Assembly (NCBI GenBank): GCA_032622095.1 | Contig: CP136062.1 | Location: forward strand, 11,871,710 to 11,935,709 | Reading direction: 5' to 3' | DNA: 64,000 nt | Source of the DNA: Siphonodentalium dalli | Lineage: Eukaryota; Mollusca; Scaphopoda; Gadilida; Siphonodentaliidae | Shown here: positions 52,516 to 62,573 of the stretch, piece by piece | Layout of the letters: each line of letters opens with the position of its first letter | Numbering within the stretch: position 1 is the stretch's first letter | Notes under the pieces: generated by a model | Seen by the model: only the letters and a program-made list of their open reading frames with translations | Database searches by the model: none | Told to the model about the DNA's origin: nothing | Program-made: the position numbers and the translations under genes

Positions 52516-52952
52516 TACCAATGGGCAACTCATTGAAATATTAAGTTTGAAAGTTGCATTTTGGGACAAGATTCAGCAATAGTTAAGGTGAGAATCTTCG
52601 GTGCGACCTGTTATTCGTTCGCTGCATTATCATATTAGAAAACCTCCAGTCCAACTGAACGGTCCTTCGCCTCAAATTTTCAAGCCTGAATTTAGAATTT
52701 AAAATTGTGAGCAAAACGAGAAAAGAATTGGCATATTCACAAGAACATACATACATAATCCATACAAAGTAAGAACATACATACCGGTACATAATCCATA
52801 CAAAGATATTAAAATCTGAGTTGCTCTGTAAATTTGCAAAATTATAAAAATTAATCACAGCACCATAACGATGAATGAATCTTAATTATGATTGGATGAA
52901 AAATCAACCAATGGAATTCAATGAAATGAAATGGAATTGTGAGGCAGAAATA

Positions 52953-53389
52953 TCATTCATTATATATGTTATCTGGTGGAATATTCGAGTAGTACATATG
53001 TCGTCTGCTACGAGGCGATGGCACTGGTCCAAATGTCGCCGTATAAGTCCCATTATTCATAAACCACGGGGCCGCTTCCGGTGCCTCTAAATCCTCATAA
53101 TCGTGAGGAGACGCATGATAATTCCGTGGAAGAGACTGCGTCACTTCTTTTGATATATAGTCTGCAGTCGCGAACTTTGATTTTGGTTTCCCTGCCGGTG
53201 GTGACGGAACATATATATTGTTGGTGATGGGTCGAGCATTTTGTGCTAACATTCTCTGCTTCTGACGTTTACGCTGTCGCTCAAACTGAATGAAGATTAT
53301 CAGCGCCATGAATAAAAATACGACACCGAAAGCACACGAGCTGATTATCACCAGTTTACTGAATTCATCCAGAGAGGAGTATGTAATAC
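52953..53389 (-). CDS. HYR-domain membrane protein, last exon: transmembrane segment and cytoplasmic tail
   Basis: Acceptor GTATTTTGTAG lies on the - strand, ending at 53390. Two bases complete a Cys codon with the previous exon, then 144 codons run to TGA (52953-52955). A short juxtamembrane stretch (ITYSSLDEFSK) leads into a hydrophobic helix of about 22 residues (LVIISSCAFGVVFLFMALII). A stop-transfer basic cluster ERQRKRQKQR follows, then an about 105-residue tail rich in Pro, Ser and Tyr (NIYVPSPP, ADYISKEV, DYEDLEAPEA, PSPRSRRHMYYS, PPDNIYNE at the C-terminus). This is a type I single-pass orientation with the Cys-rich ectodomain outside. The tail's tyrosines in acidic or proline context could be phosphorylation sites (inference). 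No tail family was recognised. Confidence 0.88.
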
Positions 53390-53590
53390 CTACAAAATAC
53401 AGTAAATAATTAGTAAATTATTTGAGAAATAACTCTTGTTTTTATTCAATTCAGTTATAATAAAAAAAAAGTTTGATGAGAATTTATGTTTCAGTCAATT
53501 TCGCGTTTGTGGATAAATAGGACAATTTGTTTTGAAATCATGGATAATATTGGAAATTAATATATTTTTTTTATAAATTTATTTTTTGTG

Positions 53591-53783
53591 ATGAGGGAGG
53601 TGCCTGAGTTATGAGGGAGGTGCCTGAGTTATGAGGGAGGTGCCTGAGTTATGAGGGAGGTGTCTGAGTTATGAGGGAGGTGCCTGAGTTATGAGGGAGG
53701 TGCCTGAGTTATGAGGGAGGTGCCTGAGTGATGAGAAGGTGCCTGAGTGATTTGGTTTGCTTGCACCCCCCCCCCCCCCCCCC
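53591..53783. repeat. 20-bp tandem repeat and 18-base C run
   Basis: ATGAGGGAGGTGCCTGAGTT repeats about seven times from 53591 to 53730, then decays. A run of 18 C lies at 53766-53783. It is within the last intron of the - strand gene and, unlike other arrays here, is not built from the splice junction. Confidence 0.93.
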
Positions 53784-53830
53784 ACATGACTGGTACTCAT
53801 TTATATCATTGTCTATCATTGTTTACTCAC

Positions 53831-53986
53831 ACCAGGTGTCATTTATTGCTCCTCGCCTCACCGTTCTCTGTCCGTTGGAGCAGGGTATACACACGGCCTG
53901 GCCCTCTCGCGACTGGTACTCATCTAACCGACAGAAGTCACATGTATTCTTCTCCGAACTGAAGTACGTCCCTGGGGGGCAAGCAA
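53831..53986 (-). CDS. HYR-domain membrane protein: GCC2/GCC3-type Cys repeat exon
   Basis: Acceptor TTTATTTTGTAG ends at 53987 and donor T|GTGAGT starts at 53830. The exon encodes ACPPGTYFSSEKNTCDFCRL then DEYQSREGQAVCIPCSNGQR. The CxxGTYxxxxxxxCxxCxxxxYQxxxGxxxCxxC spacing is typical of the GCC2/GCC3 (ephrin-receptor-like) repeat, often found next to HYR and sushi domains in extracellular proteins such as SVEP1. The exon starts with two bases and ends with one, matching both neighbours. It continues in the last exon as NDTW-C-ITYSS. Its donor is not duplicated. Confidence 0.9.
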
Positions 53987-54007
53987 CTACAAAATAAAGA
54001 AATCGTA

Positions 54008-54772
54008 CATTGTATATAGACATGTACCCTGGCTACCACTCATAGATTGTATATAGACATGAACCCTGGCTACCACTCATAGATTGTATATAGACATGTA
54101 CCCCGGCTGTCATTACACTCACCACAACTGTGTTTATAAACATGTACCCGGCTGTCATTACTCACAACTGTTGTCTATAGACATGTACCCCGGCTGACAC
54201 ACGACATAGACATCATCCTTGTCGAGGTCGTATTGATCGAACTGATTTATAATTTTAGCGAGTATTTGAAGCAGTATGGAATATGTTCGTTAATATAAAC
54301 CGTCATTACACTCACCACAACTGTTGTCTATAGACATGTACCCCGGCTGACACACGACATAGACATCATCCTTGTCGAGGTCGTATTGATCGAACTGATT
54401 TATAATTTTAGCGAGTATTTGAAGCAGTATGGAATATGTTCGTTAATATAAACCGTCATTACACTCACCACAACTGTTGTCTATAGACATGTACCCCGGC
54501 TGACACACGACATAGACATCATCCTTGTCGAGGTCGTATTGATCGAACTGATTTATAATTTTAGCGAGTATTTGAAGCAGTATGGAATATGTTCGTTAAT
54601 ATAAACCGTCATTACACTCACCACAACTGTTGTCTATAGACATGTACCCCGGCTGACACACGACATAGACATCATCCTTGTCGAGGTCGTATTGATCGAA
54701 CTGATTTATAATTTTAGCGAGTATTTGAGGCAGGATTATCTCGAGTTGATGGAATATGTTCGTTAGTATCAG
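54008..54772 (-). repeat. 153-bp junction-spanning tandem repeat (3 full copies plus decayed short copies)
   Basis: On the - strand, the 3' part of the exon at 54622-54800 with its donor TTGTG|GTGAGTGTAATGAC is repeated downstream. Donors fall at 54621, 54468 and 54315 (exact 153-bp period), then at 54122 in a shorter unit, then as about 40-bp remnants (GTATATAGACATGTACCCTG..) to 54008. The two inner 153-bp copies look identical. Relative to the true exon they lack about 14 bp near 54740, and they have no acceptor. 153 is 51 codons, but reading through the first donor gives a stop after ECNDGLY. Confidence 0.93.
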
Positions 54773-54800
54773 CTCTCCATACTCTCCTTGTATTCCCGAG
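54622..54800 (-). CDS. HYR-domain membrane protein: exon preceding the Cys repeat
   Basis: Acceptor TTATTTTCAG ends at 54801 and donor G|GTGAGT starts at 54621. One base completes Ser, then 59 codons: SGIQGEYGELILTNIFHQLE.., an amphipathic helical part, DQYDLDKDDVYVVCQPGYMS and IDNSC, then one base of the Val codon. The C-terminal GYMSIDNSC leads directly into VACPPGTY of the next exon, as in GCC2/GCC3 regions. The N-terminal two thirds was not recognised. Confidence 0.88.
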
Positions 54801-54824
54801 CTGAAAATAAATAACAAATAACCC

Positions 54825-57066
54825 ATACAGAGCCCCAGACAAACATGAGCAGACGACACTCTTCTATATGATTCTATATATGTGTGGGGCTCCCTGCAGG
54901 GTAATGGATGTTTTTTTATTTTATGTCCTAAAAATTTATAAAACGAGAGGCCGATCACGATCGGCAGATGTTTAACCCATACCTTGGCGATAGCGATCTT
55001 TTTATGAGTGCAGGAATATCAACAATTCACAGCGTACTATTATTTATTAGTTTCATAGTGGAATCAGACTTATTGAGCAACTTGCTCTGACATTTAAACA
55101 CAATAGGAACATGGATATGACATTCGATTTCAACCTATTAGGTCACTCCAACAGAGATACATGTATGTGTGATAGATTGATAAAGATAATTATGCCCAAC
55201 CACAGTCAGACAGATGCACCATAGCTGTTAAAGATATAATAGTTACAATATTAACATCATAATAACTCTATTTATTTACTTCTTACAATGGAACCTGAGT
55301 CATAACAGATTATGTTGTTGTGTTAGCTGCATAGTAAAAGTTATGGGATGATTGAGATTAGAGACCAACAAACACCTGAACATCTATATAAGTGAGGGGT
55401 GTATAGACCTTGATATTAAATATGATTGATAATGGTTGGATATAAAATATTTTAATACAGAATTATCAGATAACTAAAGGAGAGATATGAGAAGGGTCAA
55501 ATTGAAAATATTAGAGTCATAACATTGGATCGCGTACAGTATACTTATGGTTAATTTTATTCTAAGCTGATCATTGGAAAGATACAATGTCTGTAACAGC
55601 AGAAATATTATTAAATGTTGGGTTAATATTCTCAAAAGCATTCAATCAATACCAAAATCTATACACGTGAAGAATGTGTCACGATCAACCTGAATGAGAT
55701 TATAAAAAATATTTGACCAATAAGTCAGCTTCAAGAATACCAGAACCATTATTATTATCCTGCAGCCCAAATGCAATAGAGGGAATTTCAAAATAAGATA
55801 TTTCCTCAAATGATGAATATTCAATTGGTGGCTTATAGAAATTCTTAGTGAACCTGGCCCAAGGCGAAAGAGATAATTTAAAATCTGCCTATCAGATATC
55901 ATGTGTCTATGGAATAGGTTAATTTTAATCCTCAAATACATGCAAGTGAAAAGTGGATAACGATCAACCTGGACATAGAATAGGAGAATGAACATATAAT
56001 ATGTGGAGAGGGTTAATCATTTTCAATGACATCATATGATGGAACTAATGTGTGGATTAATTTTTTTCTCAAGATAAGACAACAGTGTCTCTGTAAACAA
56101 CAATTCTCTAAACAGTCATGCTCTAGAACATCCTACAAATGGACAATGGACTATTTGTATTAATGCCATGAACATGTTTCAACAGGGGGGGGGGGGGGTA
56201 AATTACTATTGCACACAAACTGGAGTAAAGAATCATCAATCACTTAAATTTGACAGCTCTGGGAGCAGCCAGTGGTTTAGCAGTTAGTATCCAGTGTCAT
56301 TCACTGATTCCAATAAAGCAGATTACTGTGTAAAGTCATTTGTCTTAAACTCCCACAGGGCATATAGGTAGTAAATTACTTGAATTATAAAGGGCCATAA
56401 CTCTGTTAAAATATATCGGATCAAACCCAAATTTGAACTTGATCTGTATTTCGGGGTGAGGACCACATGTACCAAATTTGGTGTAGATCAGATGAAAAAT
56501 GTTTTGAGTCATAGCAGCTTGCGTGAGTTCTAAGTAAACATAGGTTTGAAAAGGGTTAATTAAACGATACCAAAAACCATACAGATAAAGAACGTGCTAA
56601 GAAAAACCTAGGTAAGAAATATGAGGCATATCAGAAGAAAACAGTTTGACTTAGATGCATCAGATAGCATTTGTGTGCAGGGTTAATTATTTTCTAAAAT
56701 GGTCAACCAATCGATACCAAAAACTAAAAAGGTGAGGGGTGTGTCATTATAAACCTACATATCAAATATGAAAACAATCGAACAAAAAATACTTTGGTTA
56801 CAGCATCGGATAGCTCATGCCTATGTGCGGATGCAAAGTGTTAATAATTTCTAAACCGATCGGTTATACAGGTGAGGAGTGTGTCATCATAAACATGCAC
56901 ATAAAATTTTAACAAGATCCGATAAAAAATATTCAAGTAAATGAATCGGATAGCATGTGTCTACGGACAGACAGACGGACGGCTCGACAGACGGACGGAC
57001 GAACGACGGATGGTTGATCTGGACGTCGGCATTATGTGTACCAGACATGGTATGGGTACACATAAA
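54825..57066. repeat. 2.2-kb dispersed repeat, copy 2 of a direct pair
   Basis: It is homologous to 44866-47040 in the same order and orientation, starting with the family-C hairpin (CCCATACAGAGCCCCAGACA..) and ending at the GACAGACGGACGG stretch (56966-57000) and GGTATGGGTACACATAAAAA. It includes a poly-G run (56175-56188). It lies in an intron of the - strand gene. The module AATCAACC..GTGTCAT(T/C)ATAAAC.TGCATAT.AAAT is internally repeated (56700-56950). Confidence 0.8.
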
Positions 57067-57084
57067 AATGATAAAAAATTGTTA

Positions 57085-57152
57085 GGCCACTGCATTCTCG
57101 TATATATGCGAGGCGACCTATGGTCGACTCGCATATATAAGAGAATGCATTG
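57085..57152. repeat. Single family-A hairpin
   Basis: GGCCACTGCATTCTCGTATA..GCGACCTATGGTCGACTCGC..AAGAGAATGCATTGGCACAG. It has one hairpin only, with a TTGTTA flank instead of the terminal TTAACCC, and is placed directly after the 2.2-kb repeat. Confidence 0.8.
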
Positions 57153-57409
57153 GCACAGGGTAAACTATCTAAATATTAATTAACACAAATTGTTAGGCCA
57201 TGATTCTTTAAAATACTAGCAGACTCCTTAACCACAGCTGAAAATAAATGAACGTGTCAATGACACTGTACTGCAATGCCCTAAATAAATGACTTCTTAA
57301 CCACAGCAAAATTATGTGTAAATTTAGGAGAGCGGAGAGCTTTCCGATGAATGACAACAAGTCATATTTCCGACTAAATCCTGAAAATTTACCAATAATT
57401 CTGCTGTGG

Positions 57410-57858
57410 TTAAAGGTACTCAATCCGATCAGAGGGTCCCCATATCATCAAGAGACAACAACAACAACAATATTTCTTCAAAATACAATTTAGTTATCAG
57501 AATCGATTAAATGCAACAAAATAATGTTAACTATGGTATCAAATTTCCCAAAACGTGTTATTTATCAGCATTTTGTTCAACGAAATATGGCCGTATTATC
57601 ACTTAATATTCATGAAATTTATCCGTATTACCACTTGTTTTTTAGAGTTATCCATCTTCATCCGTAATTTTGACAGAGACCATCAATTTGACGGCGTGTT
57701 TCTGGGCCACAAACAATAGAAATAACACACTTCAAAAATCAATATCTGATCACTCTGAGCTTTGATGTGTAGGTTCCTCGACTCAATTCAAATTTGTTTA
57801 CCCCCAAAACCCAAGAAATAGTAATTTAGGGGCGTTTAATCGGATTGAGTACCTTTAA
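57410..57858. mobile_element. Intact TTAA MITE family E
   Basis: TTAAAGGTACTCAATCCGAT on the left and ATCGGATTGAGTACCTTTAA on the right form a perfect 20-bp inverted repeat including a TTAA at each end. The interior is non-coding (CAACAACAACAACAATATTT, TTTTTAGAGTTATCCATCTT, TCTGATCACTCTGAGCTTTG). It is the reference copy for 35941-37247 and 44277-44700. It lies in an intron of the - strand gene. Confidence 0.88.
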
Positions 57859-58080
57859 GAAGTCGATTATTTATGGCATAACTGTAGCTCAACTTGGAAA
57901 GGGAATAATTTCAAGTGTTACAGATAAATAAAACGATAGAATTTAGAAATTTATTTTGGAACATGAGATCCTGCAAAAATCTCCCAGATTTCCATTTTCA
58001 AAACTTAACAGGCGTGGATTCCAGTATATACTTTTATAACTGGCTGGGAGAATCCTTTAGTATAGGAAGAGTTAATTTAC

Positions 58081-58390
58081 CTATTATAAATAGATACTGT
58101 CCACTTCAGATTGAAGTCATTGTCAATGCTGCGTTCTTTTCGACTACTTTTATAATAACGTTCGTACTCATCGATAGCCCTGTACTCTCGTCTGTGAAGA
58201 ACGTGGCTTTTTCCACAATAAACGGTCATGTTAAGTAACTCGCACTTGACGCCGACACAAACATTCCGCGCCTCCAAATAGAACAGCGTATCGGATGCTA
58301 TCTTGTCCAGCGGGTTGGTCCTTATGAGTTCACACGGCCGTCGCACCACAAAGCTGTATTCTTGGCTGATACGTTTTGGATGATGCTTTC
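58081..58390 (-). CDS. HYR-domain membrane protein: 310-bp Cys-containing exon
   Basis: Acceptor GGAATGTTTTCCAG ends at 58391 and donor AG|GTAAAT starts at 58080. Two bases complete Arg, then 102 codons: KHHPKRISQEYSFVVRRPCE.., then YLEARNVCVGVKCELLNMTV, YCGKSHVLHRREYRAIDEYE and a basic stretch, ending KWTVSIYN plus two bases of Ser. Entry and exit phases match the flanking exons (CTC-C|GA and AG|C). There are four cysteines and one NMT glycosylation site. No family was recognised. The donor is not duplicated. Confidence 0.85.
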
Positions 58391-58514
58391 CTGGAAAACA
58401 TTCCGAGTTATTATTATTATTATTACCATTTTAATATATTTAGCGGGACCAGACCAAGGTCCTAAGCTATATTTCCTTTAAACCACACCAGTGATTGACA
58501 GGGCTTTCCGGAGT

Positions 58515-58895
58515 ATATGCTAGCATCACCAAATTCACCCTCTGGGTACTTCATTCTGCTTAGACCTCATCTGCTATGGGAGACATAGATACAGATTGAA
58601 GTTTCCAAATGTTAAATATTGTGATGTACACCCACTGGGAACCTCGATAATGCAATGTGCCGTCTGCCAATTTGGTGATATAGAGAAACTAGACTAAAAA
58701 AGAAATAGAATCTTTGTGAAAAAGTTCTGTATAATTTGATAATAAAGAAACTTTCCAGAGAAGATGAGGACTAAGCAGAATGAGATCCCAGATGGTGAAT
58801 TTAATGATGCTAGCCCGCTATGCAGGATAGCGTCACTAAATTCACCCTCTGGGAACCTCATTCTGCAAATGATAAGAACACTAAACTCAGGCTTG
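58515..58895. mobile_element. Long-form family-B MITE
   Basis: GCTAGCATCACCAAATTCAC..GACCTCATCTGCTATGGGAG..CCTCGATAATGCAATGTGCC..GAAACTTTCCAGAGAAGATG..GCTAGCCCGCTATGCAGGAT..CTCATTCTGCAAATGATAAG. It is intronic in the - strand gene. Confidence 0.75.
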
Positions 58896-58930
58896 ATCAG
58901 ATGCTATAAGTAGATTGGCCGCTTTCCTCC

Positions 58931-59113
58931 GAAATCATTATGAATATGTTATGAAGCCCTGATTTCAGATTTAGAGGGATGCAAGGCTTTATGAAATCAT
59001 TATGAATATGTTATGAAGCCCTGATTTCAGATTTAGAGGGATTCAAGGCTTTATGAAATCATTATGAATATATTATGAAGCCCTGATTTTAGATTTAGAG
59101 GGATGCTCCAGTC
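58931..59113. repeat. Second, unrelated 62-bp tandem repeat (3 copies)
   Basis: GAAATCATTATGAATATGTT..GCCCTGATTTCAGATTTAGA starts at 58931, 58993 and 59055. A family-C fragment (CTCCAGTCTATATGGGGCTC, 59105-59135) follows, after which TTAGAGGGATGCAAGGC reappears. The 62-bp length is the same as in the SF3A1 array, but the sequence is unrelated and it is not at a splice junction. Confidence 0.9.
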
Positions 59114-59159
59114 TATATGGGGCTCTATATGGGTTAGAGGGATGCAAGGCTTTTGTATT

Positions 59160-59256
59160 GGGCAGGCTGAAAATATAGTGCCTGACATTTGCAGAATGAG
59201 GTCCCACTCCGCAAAGCATAACTAAATTCACCTTCTGCGGACCTCATTCTGCTTAG
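59160..59256. mobile_element. Family-B MITE, left part, split by a later insertion
   Basis: ACATTTGCAGAATGAGGTCC..CACCTTCTGCGGACCTCATT then CTGCTTAG. The family-B sequence resumes near 59580 (GGTCTTATCATC.., 59630 CTGCTTAGGCCTTATCTTTT, 59740 TAATCGAGGTTCCCAATGGG, to about 59830). Confidence 0.65.
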
Positions 59257-59579
59257 TGAATGTTCATACGACCACGATACAATCGTAAGTGGAAGGATTT
59301 CTGTCATAGGAAGTAACCGGTAGTTAGACTGCGCATGCTCACGTCAAAATCGCAAGTCCAAAAATAATATCAAGCACTGTTTGAATTTAGATTCAAAATC
59401 GTTGCGTATCCTTGGATACCTCCACTTGCGACGTAATCGCAGTCGTGTGTATGTAAAAATCACATGCTTTACGAACAACCTACGATATCATCATGTACGA
59501 TCGTGTGAACAAACTATCCATGATCTTGTTGGGCCCGATTACTCCACTTACGATTGTATCGTGGTCATCTGAACGTTCA
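59257..59579. mobile_element. Fold-back transposon with CTTAG target duplication
   Basis: The inverted termini are TGAATGTTCATACGACCACG ATACAATCGTAAGTGG on the left and, reversed, TGAACGTTCAGATGACCACG ATACAATCGTAAGTGG on the right. CTTAG is present on both sides (59252-59256, 59580-59584). It is inserted in a family-B MITE. The 323-bp element has no coding capacity. Confidence 0.78.
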
Positions 59580-59910
59580 CTTAGGTCTTATCATCGGTAG
59601 AAATATTTTAGCCTCATTAGAAACTACATTCTGCTTAGGCCTTATCTTTTCTCAAAAGTTTTCTATAGAAACTTCTTCACATAGATTCTATTTCTTTTTT
59701 AGTATAGTTTCTCTATATCTCCAAATTGGCAGATGACACATTGCATAATCGAGGTTCCCAATGGGTGCACATCACCATCTGGGAACGTAAATCTGAGTCT
59801 ATGTCTCCAATAGCAAATGAGACCCAAGCCGACCACAGTCTATTATGCCTGACAGGCGAACTTTAGAAGTTTTGTAATATAAACTTCACCATTATTGTTG
59901 ATATGACCAC

Positions 59911-59985
59911 TTACCGAGACAGACATCTTAAGATTACAGTATCATATGAGGTGTGAGTACTTACGGAGACAGACGTCTTGGGTTA
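59911..59985 (-). repeat. 50-bp duplication of an exon end and donor
   Basis: On the - strand GACGTCTGTCTCC|GTAAGT (true donor at 59964) is followed 50 bp later by GATGTCTGTCTCG|GTAAGT (donor at 59914). The exon-side 14-17 bases and the donor hexamer are both kept. There are two copies only, so this may be the youngest or smallest stage of the junction-repeat process. Confidence 0.8.
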
Positions 59986-60165
59986 GAAGCAGTTTTGTCA
60001 GCAGACGTTCACTGCTTTCATCGCTACAGCTGAAGTTTGTGGGGAACATCGGGTTTACGGTGTCATATGAGTTTTCACACAGTATATGACACAAGTCGAG
60101 CTGCGCCTTGTCATAACCGCATACAAATGCTGCGTTCTTTAACCTTGGTAAGTTACATGGCCGCT
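59965..60165 (-). CDS. HYR-domain membrane protein: six-cysteine exon after the HYR domain
   Basis: Acceptor TTTAACTTACAG ends at 60166 and donor C|GTAAGT starts at 59964. Two bases complete Glu, then 66 codons: RPCNLPRLKNAAFVCGYDKA, QLDLCHILCENSYDTVNPMF, PTNFSCSDESSERLLTKLLL, TQDVCL. Six cysteines and placement directly after a HYR domain suggest a reduced sushi-like or related disulfide module. This is tentative, because the usual sushi Trp is not seen. Phases match both neighbours (G|AG and C|GA). A degenerate second copy of the exon core is at 61084-61165. Confidence 0.87.
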
Positions 60166-60229
60166 CTGTAAGTTAAACATAGCATATTATTCAATAATTT
60201 AATCATAAGGTGTCAATCCATGGAATACT

Positions 60230-60596
60230 TTAACCCTTTGAGTGCCAGGTCCCATTTTTGTATCAACCCATTTTCCCTGTGCCAATGCATTCTCTTATAT
60301 ATGCGAGTCGATCATTCTCCAAATGCCAGACACATTGGCCTAACAATTTTTCATCATTTGTTATTATTTTTTTACAATTTTAATTAATTTTTTCTTATAA
60401 TCTTTAACAGAATTATTTTGTAGGTTTAGTGCCAGGAATCTTACGTTTTACCTGGGCATCAAAATTATTACTATGAATACTTGGTGATAGTTTTGAGTTA
60501 TAACATGCCTAAGGTTTTATTCAGTTTGTTTTTAAATTTGCTATAGCATGGTAAATTAAGGCCGATGAGATCGGCCCCTGGCACTGAAAGGGTTAA
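60230..60596. mobile_element. Intact TTAA MITE family F
   Basis: TTAACCCTTTGAGTGCCAGG (left) and CCTGGCACTGAAAGGGTTAA (right) are inverted termini with TTAA at both ends. A truncated family-A hairpin (GTGCCAATGCATTCTCTTAT, 60278-60335) is embedded near the left end. It resembles family A in its TTAACCCTTT start, so the two may share a mover (inference). The following 60600-60930 shows nothing recognisable. Confidence 0.83.
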
Positions 60597-60934
60597 AACA
60601 ATTGGCTGACACAGACTTTGTCATTTAGGTTATTTCTTGATAACCTAAATTTCTTGATTTCTTTATCTGCTACAAAAATGACAGCAGCGCCAAGTGACCA
60701 TGCCTATACCGTGTGCCTAAAAAATGTACATGGAAACTGTTTTGTTTCGATACTTCCTACCATTTATCATGAAATTTCTGCATCATAATTCCTTCAGGTA
60801 TGACTGTATTTACAATAACCGTACTACATGCTAATATTCAGTGCACAAGTAACCAGACAAATCAACAAGATGGAACGTTTGCAAATAAATGAAACAAGGC
60901 AATTAAAACTAACAAGGGTTTGTGCCACCGCAAG

Positions 60935-61005
60935 CCTTGAAATAGGGTGTCTGTCATTTGCAGAATGAGGTCCCCAGAGGGTGAATTTAGTGATGCTACC
61001 TCAGC
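60935..61005. mobile_element. Half of a family-B MITE
   Basis: GCAAGCCTTGAAATAGGGTG..TCATTTGCAGAATGAGGTCC..GAGGGTGAATTTAGTGATGC, ending abruptly at the centre of the palindrome. Confidence 0.75.
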
Positions 61006-61083
61006 TATCCGGTGCCACGTGGTGTGTGATCAGTTGTGACAAGCCAGTAAAAAATACTGAATTACCGACGAGACGCAATCATA

Positions 61084-61165
61084 TAAGTCATTTGAGTTCT
61101 CACACAAGATATTACACAAGTAGAGCTGCGGTTTATCGTAACCGCAAACAAATGCTCAACGTGGT
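61084..61165 (-). pseudogene. Degenerate duplicate of the six-cysteine exon
   Basis: On the - strand it reads GCATTTGTTTGCGGTTACGA..CAGCTCTACTTGTGTAATAT..TGTGAGAACTCAAATGAC. This aligns to 60068-60145 of the true exon, in frame (AFVCGYDKPQLYLCNILCEN versus AFVCGYDKAQLDLCHILCEN). It has no convincing acceptor or donor, and the 5' residues RPCNLPRL are missing. It is a relic of an exon duplication, or possibly an alternative exon. Confidence 0.7.
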
Positions 61166-61459
61166 ATGTTATACAATTTCAATAATAATAATAGTTTATT
61201 TTATATACTATTATCCACCAACATGCTCTAGTCGACATAAACAGTAGTTCTTTATATAAATCCCTCCTAGTGTATTTATTACCAGAACATTTAAATCCTG
61301 ATGAAAAGTTGTCGTTACAGACTTTGAACATGGAATTGAATTTAGAGAAGAAAATTAGGTTTATAACAAAAAAGTGAAGAACTTATTTTAATGTATGGAA
61401 TCTGTAAATCGTCGATTAGCGATATATTTCAGTTAAAACTGTGACAAAATATTTAAGAA

Positions 61460-61586
61460 ATAAATACACTGCACATCAGCATGTATAGTAGAATTTGACC
61501 ACAAAGAAACTGACGCATCATCCTAAATCAATTTCTTTGTGATCAAATTCTACTATACACGCCGATGCACAGTGTATTTATTTCTT
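61460..61586. mobile_element. Fold-back element
   Basis: AGAAATAAATACACTGCACA..GTATAGTAGAATTTGACCAC pairs with GTGATCAAATTCTACTATAC..GCACAGTGTATTTATTTCT. It is single-copy in the window and intronic. Confidence 0.75.
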
Positions 61587-62089
61587 TTGTATTCGACTAT
61601 GTTTTGGTCGAAATTGTAGTGACAGACATGCAACCTGCTATATAATAGTCCAGTTTTTATCCCTGTGTAGTCATTAGCATGAACGTGCTGTACGACCCAT
61701 TCCCTGAGAAACAAATTAGGGTATCAGCCTAATTCCGCGCGCAAAGTTATGAACAAGAGCACCGTCAGGCATGGCTTAATACGCTTGTTGCAAAGTTGTC
61801 ATCTTTCAATTACTATCAAAGAAAATTGGCTATCAGGTACCAAACCCAACCAAATTCGAACTATACCTATATTTTGGTATGACTGAGCCACATACCAAGT
61901 TTAGTTGTGATCAGATAATCCAAACACAAGTTTTTCAAACGGGTGTATAAAAAGATTTGATACTGCAGGATACTGTATAGAAAATATATGTAGAACAAGT
62001 ACAATATAACATACATTCACGAAAATAAATTCATAGAAATTTATCCGGTGAAAATATACACTGACTGGATAAGTATATAGAGGATACCT

Positions 62090-62205
62090 ACGGCTTTTGA
62101 CTGAATAGAAGAATTATCATGAGTGGGTACAAGCAAATACCGATATTCGATATTTGCTTGTACCCACAAATGATAATTCTTGTGTTCAGTCAAAAGCCGT
62201 AGGTT
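62090..62205. mobile_element. Fold-back element
   Basis: ACCTACGGCTTTTGACTGAA..GTGGGTACAAGCAAATA pairs with TATTTGCTTGTACCCAC..TTCAGTCAAAAGCCGTAGGT around CCGATATTCGA. It forms a strong single hairpin and is single-copy here. The rest of 61587-62570 is unassigned, apart from a TGAGCCACATACCAAGTTTA stretch resembling the 2.2-kb repeats. Confidence 0.78.
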
Positions 62206-62573
62206 TCCTTTTTATTATATTCAGTTTCGTTATTTCAATTTACAATTATTTCTCTCATGCGATTGTTTTGCCAAATTAAATGCAGACGAAAAAGAATCAG
62301 CTGATTGACTCATCTCTGGCTCATAGAGAAAACACTACACGAAGCTCGATAACGCTCTGTAACGTGCATTCCCATAAGAGATCAGTACAGACTATCACCA
62401 TCTTAAAAGTACTCGATAGCAACGTAATGAGGGCTAATACGAAAAGCAAATAACATTTTGGTATTAGCTCGCTGGGACAAGCAATTGATACGCCGTTTAT
62501 TCCCCGACCCTTTAGAGCTATTTCACTGTAGAGCATATAATATAACACGGAACATGTTAATCTGACTTCTCAC

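Noticed and set aside
53591-53730. 20-bp repeat as another junction-seeded array
   Set aside because: The unit has no similarity to the exon end or donor at 53831, about 100 bp away.
57915-58238. 107-codon plus-strand frame
   Set aside because: It overlaps the minus-strand exon 58081-58390, which has matching phases and splice sites; it is the shadow.
58931-59113. 62-bp repeat as a relocated piece of the SF3A1 array
   Set aside because: The sequence is unrelated; the shared length is coincidence.
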